From Massilibacteroides sp. (GTDB lineage: Bacteria > Bacteroidota > Bacteroidia > Bacteroidales > Tannerellaceae): a DNA stretch of 64,000 bases. The notes beneath the pieces are model-generated. The model ran no database searches, was not told where the DNA came from, and saw only the letters and a list, made by a program, of their open reading frames with translations. The position numbers were made by a program, and so were the translations under genes. The number at the start of each line of letters is the position of its first letter. Positions within the stretch are counted from its first letter, which is position 1. This document shows positions 35,306 through 44,965 of this stretch, piece by piece. The stretch lies in contig NZ_JAQWCQ010000001.1 in assembly GCF_028705895.1 (NCBI RefSeq), forward strand, positions 114,216-178,215, written 5' to 3'.

Positions 35306-36325
35306 TTATTTTGTTAATACTATTTCTACTTTTGATATTCCGTCAGGTGTTACCACTGGCTTATTAATTTTATATTTTATACCAGTCGCTTCTTTAATGT
35401 AGCTAAGAACTTGCGGAAGTTGTTCATTATTGAACTTTCCTGTGATTGCGGATTTGTAAATATTTTTGTTTTGTACAATAAAAGTTACGTTGTAGAACCG
35501 ACTCAATGTTTTTATTACTTGTTTTAACGGTTGGTTATCAAATACAATCCGTCCGTACTTCCATGCAATATCTGCGTCGATATCCGCGTTTTTTATCTTC
35601 ATCCCTTTGTAAACTTTCGAATAAAAAGAGGCTTCATTTTCTTTCAGGAAACTAACCTTTTCAATATCATTTGCTGATTGATAATTCAATTGCACACGTC
35701 CATTTACCAGCGTTGTTTTAATGAAGTCATCATCTGCATAAGCGCAGACATTAAATTGTGTTCCTAATACCTTGATAGAATACGTTAACCCTATATTAAC
35801 AAAAAAAGGATTCTCTCTCTTTTTAACATTAAAATACCCTTCTCCTGTTAAATTGACCCATCTTTTTTCTGGACCAAAGTCCGAGGGGTAGGTTAGTTTA
35901 CTCCCTGCGTTGAGACATACTTGAGTACTATCTGGCAGTATAAAAGTTGAAATAACACCTGGGTTCGTAGAAACTTCTACTAAATGTGGAATAACCTGAG
36001 TTGTCGGACGAGGGATATAATAACCGATAAGTACTAATGTAGGAATGAGAAGAATTGCTGCCGCTAACTTAACGAACAGAAGTCTCGTTTGGTTCTTTTT
36101 CTCCTTTTTGTTAACAGTGCTTTTCAAGCGAATCAAAGCTTCATCAATGTCAATAGAATCTATTATATGAAGATCAGCCGAAGCCTGTTGAACAAAAAAC
36201 AGTTTTTTGAACAACAACTCATTTTCCGGACTTGCTTTTCTCCAAGCCTCAACCTTCTCCATTTCATCCTTCGATAATTTTTCAAGGATGTAACGATTTA
36301 TAATATCTTTATTCAGGTTTAACAT
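35306..36325 (-). CDS. FecR-family anti-sigma regulator, locus 2
   Basis: The product has 339 residues from ATG 36325; a GTG two codons upstream (36331) is the alternative start. The cytoplasmic N-terminus (KDIINRYILEKLSKDEMEKVEAW) resembles anti-sigma folds, a membrane helix lies near residues 85-107 (AAAILLIPTLVLIGYYI), the FecR domain contains FILPDSTQVCLNAGSKLTYP and VLGTQFNVCAY, and a DUF4974 module ends the protein. It precedes susC by 106 bp. The cognate sigma gene is divergent instead of upstream on the same strand. Confidence 0.92.
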   Translation of the reverse strand: MLNLNKDIINRYILEKLSKDEMEKVEAWRKASPENELLFKKLFFVQQASADLHIIDSIDIDEALIRLKSTVNKKEKKNQTRLLFVKLAAAILLIPTLVLIGYYIPRPTTQVIPHLVEVSTNPGVISTFILPDSTQVCLNAGSKLTYPSDFGPEKRWVNLTGEGYFNVKKRENPFFVNIGLTYSIKVLGTQFNVCAYADDDFIKTTLVNGRVQLNYQSANDIEKVSFLKENEASFYSKVYKGMKIKNADIDADIAWKYGRIVFDNQPLKQVIKTLSRFYNVTFIVQNKNIYKSAITGKFNNEQLPQVLSYIKEATGIKYKINKPVVTPDGISKVEIVLTK

Positions 36326-36494
36326 GTACACAACTAAATCCTGGTTCTAATACTTATATAGCAATCCTCAAACAAAATGTACTAATCGAAAAAGTAATTA
36401 ATTTTATGTTCTCTTAACAAGTGCCTGAAATTCTTTGCATAATGATTTTTTTATAACTATGTTTGTAAAAAGCATATTAGGAGAATATAATCCG

Positions 36495-37079
36495 ATGGAG
36501 AGTGGTAATTCCCTGTTAATTCAAAGACTGATAGAAGGAGATGAAAAAGCCTATAATATTGTATTTAAGCAATATTACAAAGAGCTTTGTGCTTTTTCGT
36601 CACACTATTCCGGTCCGTTGGAATGCGAAGAGGTCGTTCAGGAAGTAATGCTATGGCTTTGGGAAAATCGCACACTCTTACCGGGAGACATTGCAATAAA
36701 ACCCTTTCTTTTCTCAGCAGTAAAGAATAAGTGCATTAATATAATTACCCATAGACAAATTAAAAACAGAGTATTGGCAGAGTTATTCTCTGAATACGAG
36801 GAAAAAATAACACCCACTGATGGATATGAGAAGTATGAGCGAAAAGAACTGATCAATTTCCTAACCAAAGCACTAAATGAGTTACCATACGAATATAGAA
36901 GTGCCTTTGAGATGAATCGTTTTCAGAATATGACTTACAACGAAATAGCAAAACAAGCCGGAGTATCTCCGAAAACAATTGCCTACCGGATTTCTCAAAC
37001 ACTGAAGAAACTCCGTTTCTTTTTTAGGGATTATCAATTGTTTGTTGCATTGTTCAGTATCTGTCTCGCATATATGTAA
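36495..37079 (+). CDS. ECF sigma factor of SusCD locus 2, divergently oriented
   Basis: The product has 194 residues from ATG 36495, which begins MESGNSLLIQRLIEGDEKAY, the normal start of this group; a longer frame from 36435 is unlikely. Region 2 (LECEEVVQEVMLWLWEN) and region 4 (LPYEYRSAFEMNRFQNMTYNEIAKQAGVS) are clear. The C-terminus ends with a hydrophobic stretch (LFVALFSICLAYM). The gene is divergent from fecR with 169 bp between the two starts, so sigma and anti-sigma are not cotranscribed here. It should direct polymerase to the locus 2 promoter. Confidence 0.9.
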   Translation: MESGNSLLIQRLIEGDEKAYNIVFKQYYKELCAFSSHYSGPLECEEVVQEVMLWLWENRTLLPGDIAIKPFLFSAVKNKCINIITHRQIKNRVLAELFSEYEEKITPTDGYEKYERKELINFLTKALNELPYEYRSAFEMNRFQNMTYNEIAKQAGVSPKTIAYRISQTLKKLRFFFRDYQLFVALFSICLAYM

Positions 37080-37118
37080 ATCTCAAATTCGTATATTTTA
37101 TTGGGTTTCTAAGGCTGA

Positions 37119-37165
37119 CAAGGCATAATATTTTTGCTTTATAACAAACATTATGCCTTGGTTTT
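37119..37165 (+). terminator. Possible terminator after the locus 2 sigma gene
   Basis: CAAGGCATAAT (37119-37129) pairs with ATTATGCCTTG (37150-37160), an 11-bp perfect stem with a 20-base loop, followed by only TTTT. It lies between the convergent sigma and GH51 genes and could serve either. The short U-run lowers confidence. Confidence 0.45.
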
Positions 37166-37205
37166 AACTTCTACTGCAATAATAAATTACAGAAAAGACT
37201 ATTTT

Positions 37206-38828
37206 TTAATCAAATATAGTCTGAGTTTTTTTATATTTCACAATCGTAAAACCACAAGGAGGAATCACAATAGTTAAATCTAACTGCTTGCTTGACAGTT
37301 TTATAGATTGAGGGGTTATCTTGTTTCTGTTTTCTTTTGTATTAGCAGCGTTAATATCTTTTTCTTCTAAAAGATACCTTTCAACAGGAATAAAACCGTC
37401 TGGAGCTTGGATGTTAATTTTATGACTATCTTCTGGAGAACGGTTTATTAAGGCAATATTTATTGTGTTATCATCAGGCATAACAACTGTTCCATCAATA
37501 TATGTAGCAACAATATTTTCAGGCAAGAGAGAGGAATCAAAATTCCCCTCAACGGCCAGTTTGTTTGTTGTTAATGTAATGGCAGGTCCTTCTATCTTTA
37601 TAGTTAAATTTTTGCCATACATGTGTTTACGGTATAATTCAAAAACATAATAAATAGTACTCTTGTATGCATCGTCATCTCCCACAGAACGTATCAAACC
37701 ATGGCCGTTCACCGGGAAAATGTAATTTGCCATTCCTACGTATTGGCTATGACGAATAAAAACGTTTAACATTCCCGCTATTGTAGCGACATCAAATACT
37801 CTTCTATCATCATTCCTTGTAAAAGCATATTTACCATTAGAGAAGACAGAATGACGACAATTCCACTCGTCAATACTCAGTCGAATGGGATTATCTGTCC
37901 TATTAAATTGACTGTTGATGCGATTTAAAAGGATGCAATTGCTTTGAATCTGTAATTCTGTTTTTAACGGAGCAAATAAAGTATAAGTCGGATCCTGAAT
38001 GCAATCTTCTTTTATTTTAGCACCCATATAAAAGTGTACTGTTAGAAAATCAATCAATTGACCGTTTTTTTCTAAAATCTTTTGATTCCAATCATCTGTA
38101 TGTCCTACACCCAACAGGTATAAATCAGGATGTAATGTTTTAATACAAGAAGCCCACTGATATAGTTTGTTCGCATAAAAATCAGCGGTTTCAGCTTTGT
38201 GAATTCCATATGAGCCGTAATTTTCATTTCCAAGACACCAATACTTTACATTATATGGATCAGTATGTCCATTGGCTATTCGTTTCATGCCAAAAGCCGT
38301 CTCTTCTGAACCATTAACGTATTCAATCCAATTCAGAGCATCTCCTAATGATGCGGCATATTCCGGATGATTACTCATGTTGAAATTGAGATAAGGTATC
38401 GTTCCTATTTTTTGACACCATTGCAGAAACTCGTCTGTTCCAAAGAGATTTGTGTCGTAACCTCCCCAACGAATGCATGCTATCTTCGGTCGTTTTTCTT
38501 TCGGACCAATACCGTTTTCCCAATTATATTCATGTATGTATGTACCCGCCGGCCATCTAACAATAGGCATTTGTAGGGATTGCAACAATTTGAAAACTGA
38601 AGGATTTTCTTCATTTTTTTTATTTAGTAGTCCTCCATATATAACTTTGTCATTGCAATCTTCCAACATCTGTCCATAGATCATAGGATCTATGGGCGTT
38701 GGATCTTCTGGTATTTTGATTGATATATTAGTTGTTTGCTTTGCTGTTTTTTTAGTAGAGGCATAACCCGAAAGAATACATAGTGATAGGCATATAATAA
38801 TGCTTACCTGAGTGTTGTTTATTTTCAT
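37206..38828 (-). CDS. GH51-type alpha-L-arabinofuranosidase, paralogue 1
   Basis: The 540-residue product has a signal peptide (MKINNTQVSIIICLSLCILSG). The barrel begins IDPMIYGQMLEDCNDKVIYGGL. The predicted acid/base is Glu202 in CLGNENYG and the nucleophile Glu321 in SIDEWNCRH, spaced as in GH51 retaining enzymes, and a C-terminal beta-sandwich follows. The family removes terminal arabinofuranose from arabinan or arabinoxylan. It lies 12 bp after a close paralogue and ends SusCD locus 3. Substrate assignment rests on the family only. Confidence 0.87.
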   Translation of the reverse strand: MKINNTQVSIIICLSLCILSGYASTKKTAKQTTNISIKIPEDPTPIDPMIYGQMLEDCNDKVIYGGLLNKKNEENPSVFKLLQSLQMPIVRWPAGTYIHEYNWENGIGPKEKRPKIACIRWGGYDTNLFGTDEFLQWCQKIGTIPYLNFNMSNHPEYAASLGDALNWIEYVNGSEETAFGMKRIANGHTDPYNVKYWCLGNENYGSYGIHKAETADFYANKLYQWASCIKTLHPDLYLLGVGHTDDWNQKILEKNGQLIDFLTVHFYMGAKIKEDCIQDPTYTLFAPLKTELQIQSNCILLNRINSQFNRTDNPIRLSIDEWNCRHSVFSNGKYAFTRNDDRRVFDVATIAGMLNVFIRHSQYVGMANYIFPVNGHGLIRSVGDDDAYKSTIYYVFELYRKHMYGKNLTIKIEGPAITLTTNKLAVEGNFDSSLLPENIVATYIDGTVVMPDDNTINIALINRSPEDSHKINIQAPDGFIPVERYLLEEKDINAANTKENRNKITPQSIKLSSKQLDLTIVIPPCGFTIVKYKKTQTIFD

Positions 38829-38839
38829 CTCAAACCTTT

Positions 38840-40441
38840 CTAATGAATCTTTTTATAAATGATAAGAGCAAAACCACAAGGAGGAATGAGCAATGTAGAA
38901 TTTAAATCTTTTTCTGAAAGATTGATCATCTGTGGAACTATGTTCTCTCTCTCATCTTCTGTGTTTCTATTATTAATATCTTTATTCTCAATATTCCACA
39001 TGATCGTAGGGATATAACCATCGGGCACTTTTATTTTTGTTTTCTGGTTTTGTGTATGAGAACGATTAATTAATGAGATATGTATGTCTTTTTTATCAGT
39101 AAGGACTGCTGATCCATCAATAAAATTTACAGTAATATCTCCCTTATTGAGTTCTGCGCTGATGTCTCCTTCTACAGCTAATAGATTAACAGGGAGAGTT
39201 ATTTCAGGTCCCCTTATATCCATATCTATTTTCTTTCCAATCATATATTTACGATATAATTCAAAAACAAAATAATTAGGAGTTTTATAGGCATCCTTTG
39301 TTCCTATTGTTCGTACCAAACCATGTCCATTTACGGGGAATATATAATTAGCCATCCCTACATAAGGGCTTTGACGAATAAATACATTCAACATCCCGGC
39401 TATAGTAACTATGTCAAATTGCCTTCTGGCGTCATTACGCGTAAATTGATATTTTTCTCCGTTAAATACCGAATGGCGGCAATTCCATTCATCAATACTG
39501 AATCGGATAGGGCTACCTTGACGTCCAAAGTATTTGTTATACTTCTCCAATAATTCTGCGTTTTTTTGAAGATGAAGTTCTATTTTTACAGGTGAAAATA
39601 ACGTATATTCAGGATCTAGTAATTTATCATTGTTCATTTTCGCCGTCATATAAAAATGCTTTGTCAAAAAATCAATAAGTTTTCCATTCTTTTGGAGAAC
39701 GGTATCATTCCAATGATAAGTATGACCAACACCTAATAACTGTAAATCCGGATATTGGAAACGGATTGCACTTGCCCAACGATAAAGCCTACTGGAATAC
39801 ACATCGGCCGTTTCCGCTGTATGCCTTCCCCAAGGACCATAATTCTCATTCCCGATACCCCAATATTTTACCAGATAAGGATCTTCATGTCCGTTCAACG
39901 CTCGCTTTTTTCCGAATGTTGTTTCTTTCGAGCCATTAACGTATTCAATCCAGCTAAGAGCATCCCCTAATGATCCTCCATATACCGGATCATTTCCCAT
40001 ATTAAAATTTATATAAGGTTCTGTACCTATCTTTTTACACCATTTCAGGAATTCATCCGTTCCAAATAAATTAGTTTCCTTTCCTTTCCATGCAAATTCG
40101 TCAACAACAGGTCGTTCATTCATGGGGCCAATCCCTTTTTTCCAGTCATATTCATGAACATAAGTACCCCCTGGCCATCTCATTACTGGCATATCCAGAG
40201 GCTTTAATAGTTCATTTACTTTGGTGTTTTCGGTTCCGTCCTCATTTATGAGTCCTCCATAAATTACTTTGTCATTGCAATCTTCCAACATTTGACCATA
40301 AATCATCGGATCAATTCTCACAGAAGATTCTGGAATTACTACCGTAACAATAGTTGTTTGTTTTGCTGTTTTTTGCCCATATATACTCAAACAAATGGAA
40401 CAAAAAAACAGGCTTGAAATTAATAGTTTTTTTATATTCAT
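38840..40441 (-). CDS. GH51-type alpha-L-arabinofuranosidase, paralogue 2
   Basis: The product has 534 residues from ATG 40441, which opens the signal peptide MNIKKLLISSLFFCSICLS; a longer in-frame start at 40582 would overlap the MFS gene and has no signal sequence. The catalytic pair is Glu199 in GIGNENYG and Glu318 in SIDEWNCRH, the same 119-residue spacing as in paralogue 1. The two proteins look roughly two-thirds identical by eye over the first 200 residues, so they arose by tandem duplication. Both are probably periplasmic. Confidence 0.87.
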   Translation of the reverse strand: MNIKKLLISSLFFCSICLSIYGQKTAKQTTIVTVVIPESSVRIDPMIYGQMLEDCNDKVIYGGLINEDGTENTKVNELLKPLDMPVMRWPGGTYVHEYDWKKGIGPMNERPVVDEFAWKGKETNLFGTDEFLKWCKKIGTEPYINFNMGNDPVYGGSLGDALSWIEYVNGSKETTFGKKRALNGHEDPYLVKYWGIGNENYGPWGRHTAETADVYSSRLYRWASAIRFQYPDLQLLGVGHTYHWNDTVLQKNGKLIDFLTKHFYMTAKMNNDKLLDPEYTLFSPVKIELHLQKNAELLEKYNKYFGRQGSPIRFSIDEWNCRHSVFNGEKYQFTRNDARRQFDIVTIAGMLNVFIRQSPYVGMANYIFPVNGHGLVRTIGTKDAYKTPNYFVFELYRKYMIGKKIDMDIRGPEITLPVNLLAVEGDISAELNKGDITVNFIDGSAVLTDKKDIHISLINRSHTQNQKTKIKVPDGYIPTIMWNIENKDINNRNTEDERENIVPQMINLSEKDLNSTLLIPPCGFALIIYKKIH

Positions 40442-40451
40442 GATTTGCAGA

Positions 40452-41738
40452 TTATTTATTAAAGTTTCTAATGACGCCCAGTTTTCCAACCAAAACTTGT
40501 ACGCAAATAAGACTAACCAAATACGCAATACCAATATAGATAAAAACAGGCAAATAGGAGTGGGTTCCAATTGTTGCTCCAATCATTTTCTGAGATACAA
40601 CACTTGTTATTCCTCCCAAAGTTCCTCCTAAACCGGTAATGGTGGCCTGAACACTCTTTGGGTATATTTCTGATGGAATAGTAATATTTGCCCATAACCC
40701 ATGTGCCAGCATAATTCCGGAAATACAAGCTATCGCAGCAATCGTATTTACCCCGGAGAACAACAGAAAACAGAGAGTCGGAATAATTAAAGAGGCAATG
40801 ACCATAACCATTTTGCGTGCTTTATTCAAAGACCAGTCATAGCTGTTTATTAAATGGCGCGGGAGTATTCCTCCCAATATTGTACCTATGCCCATTGCAG
40901 TATAAGGTAGCCATGCTGTTACTCCTAATTCAGAAAGGGACAGTCCTTGTACATCTTGTAAATATTTGGGAATCCAAAAGAGCAAAAAATAAGTAACCGG
41001 ATCGATAAATATGCGTGCGCTAAAGCATCCCCAAGTCTCTTTCTTACTCAAAAGTTGTTTAAGCTTTACTGGCGTTTCGATTTGTTTGTCTTCTTTAATG
41101 TTTTCGTCCTGAAGGATATAGGATCTTTCTTCTTCTGTTATTTTAGGATGATCTTTGGGTAAGTGATAATATCTGATCCAGAAAAATAACCAAATAAAGC
41201 CTAATAATCCGGTTGCTAAAAATGCTGCCCTCCAACCGAAATATATTGCCAGAAAAGAAACAATAGGTACAGCTAATGCAGCACCTATTGCTGTTCCCGC
41301 ATTAAAAATGCCAATGGCCAATGCTCTTTCTTTTAACGGAAACCATTCTGTAGAGGCTTTAACACCACCAGGAAAGTTCCCGGACTCTGTAATTCCAAGA
41401 AAAAAACGAACTATAGAAAATTGTATGATAGATCCTGCAAAAGCGTGCATCATACTCACTAACGACCACCCACCAGCGAAAATAGCAAATCCCTTTTTTG
41501 TCCCGATCTTATCAATAATACGTCCACTTAACGCATACATAAGCGTATAACTGAATACAAATACTGCTGTAATATTGGCGTAATCCGCATCAGACCAGTT
41601 TAAATCCTCTTGAATGGTTGTAGCAAGAATGGCAAATGCATTTCGATCTAAGCAATTTAATCCGGATACTAAACAAAGTAAAAAGGCTATTTTCCACCGT
41701 ACAGATTTATTATCAAATAGATTATATCTCATGCTCAT
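40452..41738 (-). CDS. MFS transporter, hexuronate/anion-cation symporter-like
   Basis: The 428-residue product has twelve predicted membrane helices. The N-terminal LCLVSGLNCLDRNAFAI, the ITESGNFPGGVKASTEWFP region and FNAGTAIGAALAVP match the ACS family, whose members (ExuT, GudP) carry hexuronates, aldarates and related sugar acids. It overlaps the upstream FAD oxidoreductase by 4 bp (ATGA), so translation is coupled, and it precedes the two GH51 genes. It probably imports the monosaccharide or sugar acid produced by locus 3. The exact sugar is unknown. Confidence 0.87.
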   Translation of the reverse strand: MSMRYNLFDNKSVRWKIAFLLCLVSGLNCLDRNAFAILATTIQEDLNWSDADYANITAVFVFSYTLMYALSGRIIDKIGTKKGFAIFAGGWSLVSMMHAFAGSIIQFSIVRFFLGITESGNFPGGVKASTEWFPLKERALAIGIFNAGTAIGAALAVPIVSFLAIYFGWRAAFLATGLLGFIWLFFWIRYYHLPKDHPKITEEERSYILQDENIKEDKQIETPVKLKQLLSKKETWGCFSARIFIDPVTYFLLFWIPKYLQDVQGLSLSELGVTAWLPYTAMGIGTILGGILPRHLINSYDWSLNKARKMVMVIASLIIPTLCFLLFSGVNTIAAIACISGIMLAHGLWANITIPSEIYPKSVQATITGLGGTLGGITSVVSQKMIGATIGTHSYLPVFIYIGIAYLVSLICVQVLVGKLGVIRNFNK

Positions 41739-43219
41739 TTACTTTTTTTGAAAGGATTGTAATGAGCCGCTTTTTCTCCACTACCATTTACTCGTTTAAG
41801 GATAAGACTTTCATCACGATTTTCTTCGCTTTCTCCATTTAATAAATATTGACCGTTTTTAATTAATGTCTTTTTTAATATAGCTATATCTATTTCTCGA
41901 GTTAATTGTTTCTTGCGGTTTAACAATGCTGCGGCTGTTCCCGCACCTTCTCCTGTCGCGATACAAGTTGCCATAACCCGTATCGAGCCAAATGCTGTGT
42001 GCGTAGCAGAAATAGTTTTCCCAGCAACTAATAAATTGTCAATTCCTTTGGGAAGTAGACAACGATAAGGAACCTCATATACAACTCTGCCGGATCCGGT
42101 AAAAATCTGTTGCTTCCCCTTTGGCGGGTGAATATCAATGGCGAATGTTCCACACGCAATACCATCATTAAATGTTGTTCCTTGCAGAATGTCATCTTCC
42201 GTTAATATATAATCCCCTTTTATATGACGTGATTCGCGTGTTCCAACTTGTATTCCTGTATCGATAATATTTGATTGAGCAAATCCCCCTATTTTTTTCT
42301 TTAAGAAGTCATGTACTTGTAAAACTTGTTTGCGAAGAAGTATTTCTGCTTGTGTTAAATCCTTTGCATTTGTTGCATCTACATTCTGTAAACGCGTAGA
42401 ATTAACAGAGAATTGATTATTTGGAAGCTCATACATTAAGATACGAGGTGCCACTTCGCTGTCTAAGTCTCCATCAGCAATCGCTTTATCTACTAATTCA
42501 TGAAGTCCGAGAAATGCAATCGCTTTCTGACTGTCAATTTCTTCATCAGTAGGATTGTCTTTTAGTAAATTTCGATTGTTTTTCATCCACTTTCGTAGTT
42601 CCGTATTATCAATGTTCCCTACTCTGAAATATAATGTTGCAGGTTGCATCGCTCCATCTTCTTCACGTCCTTTTGTAAAAGGAACATTAGAAAAAGCAGC
42701 TACGTCTGCATCGCCCGAGCAGTCAATGATGTATTTCGGACAAATTGCTTGTCGGCCTGATTTATTCTCAATCACAACATACTCAATTATACCATCCTTT
42801 ACTTCTGCATCTGTAACTAATGTGTGGAATAACAGGTCAACTCCAGCTTCTTCTAACATATCAAATAGAATGACTTTGGTTCTTTCCGGATCAAATGGAG
42901 TCATGGAAGCATTATCGAATGTAAGGTCAGTCACATGACCTATAGAAGCCTTTGAGGCAATCATTTGCTCAACAATTTCTCCTGCAATACCCCTAATCAC
43001 TTGTCGGCCGTTAATATCATGAAATGTAAAGATTGGATTCACCATTGAAGTAGTCAGGTTGCCTCCTGGGAAACCATATTTCTCAATTAACATAGTGTGA
43101 GCTCCATTTTTAGCCGCTGCAATAGCCGCTCCTAATCCGGAGGGACCTGCGCCAACAACTAACACATCTGGTCTTGCGATCACAGGTATTTCTCTTTGTT
43201 TCTCTCTAATAAATTCCAT
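41735..43219 (-). CDS. FAD-dependent oxidoreductase (FAD_oxidored family)
   Basis: The 494-residue product has an N-terminal dinucleotide-binding motif VVGAGPSGLGAA near residue 20, a mid-protein IDCSGDADVAAF and a C-terminal GKTISATHTAFGSIRVMATC...GEGAGTAAAL FAD-binding segment. No signal peptide is seen, so it is cytoplasmic. The family is often found in glycan utilisation loci of Bacteroidota without a defined substrate. It lies between susD (with a hairpin between) and a coupled MFS transporter. Confidence 0.87.
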   Translation of the reverse strand: MEFIREKQREIPVIARPDVLVVGAGPSGLGAAIAAAKNGAHTMLIEKYGFPGGNLTTSMVNPIFTFHDINGRQVIRGIAGEIVEQMIASKASIGHVTDLTFDNASMTPFDPERTKVILFDMLEEAGVDLLFHTLVTDAEVKDGIIEYVVIENKSGRQAICPKYIIDCSGDADVAAFSNVPFTKGREEDGAMQPATLYFRVGNIDNTELRKWMKNNRNLLKDNPTDEEIDSQKAIAFLGLHELVDKAIADGDLDSEVAPRILMYELPNNQFSVNSTRLQNVDATNAKDLTQAEILLRKQVLQVHDFLKKKIGGFAQSNIIDTGIQVGTRESRHIKGDYILTEDDILQGTTFNDGIACGTFAIDIHPPKGKQQIFTGSGRVVYEVPYRCLLPKGIDNLLVAGKTISATHTAFGSIRVMATCIATGEGAGTAAALLNRKKQLTREIDIAILKKTLIKNGQYLLNGESEENRDESLILKRVNGSGEKAAHYNPFKKSK

Positions 43220-43236
43220 AAAGACATAGTTTTATA

Positions 43237-43269
43237 GAGTGTGACAGAAAAAAATATTCTATCACACTC
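43237..43269 (-). promoter_or_regulatory. Intercistronic hairpin between susD and FAD oxidoreductase
   Basis: Thirteen-base arms (43237-43249 and 43257-43269) pair around a 7-base loop; on the minus-strand transcript the single non-Watson-Crick position is a G-U pair. No U-run follows on the minus strand, so it is more likely an mRNA-processing or 3'-end stabilising element after susCD than a full terminator. On the plus strand it is followed by nine T and could terminate antisense transcription. Confidence 0.5.
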
Positions 43270-43290
43270 GATTTTTTTTTAATAAAATGA

Positions 43291-44949
43291 TTAATAACCC
43301 GGATTTTGCGTTAAATTAGAATTTGCCTGAATCTCAGAAGATGGAATTGGAGATAAATAGTCACGATCAGGATCAAAAAAGCGTACACCTAATTTAGTCC
43401 CTAATTTATCTTTTTCGGCAAAATTACTATAGTCAGGATTGCCATACTCATCAATCTTCGGAGTAGAAGTCGGATATCCGGTAGGAACACGACCATAACA
43501 AGTACCATTCATCAGTTTATCTGCAATATGCCAGCGGCGGATGTCAAATAAACGAAGTCCTTCTCCGGCCAACTCATATTTGCGTTCTTTTCTGACTGCT
43601 GCTCTAAATTCTTGCTGGTTTTTCCCAGAGGTGATTTCTGGCATCCCAACTCTTCTACGTACTTTGTTTATCGCTTCATACGCTGATGCATCCAACTGAT
43701 TTAATTCGTTTTTTGCCTCCGCATACATTAAAAGGATATCTGCATAACGGAATGCAATGGCATTAATTGACGAAGCTCCATCTGTGCGATATTCAAGTGA
43801 ATCACAGTACTTTCGCCAGCAATAGCCTGAAAAACTGGCATAAGCGTGAGTTGCATCTAAGTTGTTTATACGTATAGCCGGAGACTTGTTATAATCCCAG
43901 CATTTAACGCTATCTTTATTTGTTTCAAATTGATATCCGAAAAAGATACTCCCTGGTAAAACGATTGTTTGATTAAGCCTTGGGTCTCTATTTTTCCATG
44001 GATTTTGAGGATCATACAATGGCGACTTATCAATAGATAATCCGTCAATACACTCATAAGAGTCCACCAACGCCTGTACAGGCATTTTATTTGAATACCC
44101 ACCTGCTAATCTGGACTTCATACGACTTGGTATTCCTTGGCTCTTATCGTCTTGATTATATTGAATAGCCCAAATGATTTCCTTAGAAGTTTTTCCCTTC
44201 AACATGGTAATGTCACCGTAATTGAGTTCTAAATCATATTCAACACCTTCTAATTCCATAATTTTCTCACAGGCATTGACAACTTCTGACCAACGTTCAT
44301 TATATAAAGCCGTTCGCGCTTTCACAGCCCAGGCAAAACCTTTTGTAATAGCCATGGTGTTAGGCTCATTCGTTTGCTGTAAATATTGAGCAGCATCATC
44401 ACATTCAGAGATAATAAAATCAACTATATTGCTTTTTGCTTCTCTACTTACATAGGCTTCTTCCAGCGTTAATGTATGATCAATCAATGGTACATCGCCA
44501 AACATTGATGTCAAGAGGAGATAACAATAAGCTCGTAAAACTTTAGCTTGGGCTTTATAGTGTTCAATTTTATCTGATGAGACATTATCTTTAGCACGTT
44601 CTATATTCTCAAGTATAAAATTACACCGATTTATGGATTTATACATGTTTGTCCATATACCACTTAATTGTCCTGCAGTTGTATTCTGGTACATCTGTTC
44701 AGGTTTATGATCTCTTTCTGCAGAAATATCCGAACCCGTATCAAAATAAATGATAAATGGTATTTGATCATTTAACAGATAAAATGGTGAATGTATCCCC
44801 ACAATAGCCATTTTTATTTCATTTTCATTTTGAAGAAATGTTTCTGTCGAAGGATAATTTAATGGGTATTTCTCCAATGTACTTTCACAAGATGCAAACA
44901 AAATGATGCATAAAGTGACTATACTGAATATATTTTTATTTGTTTTCAT
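43291..44949 (-). CDS. SusD/RagB-family nutrient-binding lipoprotein, locus 3
   Basis: The product has 552 residues from ATG 44949; an upstream in-frame start at 44979 overlaps susC. The lipoprotein signal has lipobox FASC, followed by ESTLEKYPLNYPSTETF. Classical SusD motifs include FRYADILLMYAEAKNEL, INKVRRRVGMPEI and RKERKYELAGEGLRLFDIRRW, with the terminal SNLTQNPGY. It follows susC by 16 bp and is its surface partner. GH51 genes downstream suggest arabinose-containing glycans. Confidence 0.95.
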   Translation of the reverse strand: MKTNKNIFSIVTLCIILFASCESTLEKYPLNYPSTETFLQNENEIKMAIVGIHSPFYLLNDQIPFIIYFDTGSDISAERDHKPEQMYQNTTAGQLSGIWTNMYKSINRCNFILENIERAKDNVSSDKIEHYKAQAKVLRAYCYLLLTSMFGDVPLIDHTLTLEEAYVSREAKSNIVDFIISECDDAAQYLQQTNEPNTMAITKGFAWAVKARTALYNERWSEVVNACEKIMELEGVEYDLELNYGDITMLKGKTSKEIIWAIQYNQDDKSQGIPSRMKSRLAGGYSNKMPVQALVDSYECIDGLSIDKSPLYDPQNPWKNRDPRLNQTIVLPGSIFFGYQFETNKDSVKCWDYNKSPAIRINNLDATHAYASFSGYCWRKYCDSLEYRTDGASSINAIAFRYADILLMYAEAKNELNQLDASAYEAINKVRRRVGMPEITSGKNQQEFRAAVRKERKYELAGEGLRLFDIRRWHIADKLMNGTCYGRVPTGYPTSTPKIDEYGNPDYSNFAEKDKLGTKLGVRFFDPDRDYLSPIPSSEIQANSNLTQNPGY

Positions 44950-44965
44950 AATGTGATCTGTATAA

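Noticed and set aside
38840..40582. N-terminal extension of the second GH51 gene up to 40582
   Set aside because: The extra 47 residues come from sequence inside the MFS gene, and a proper signal peptide begins at 40441.
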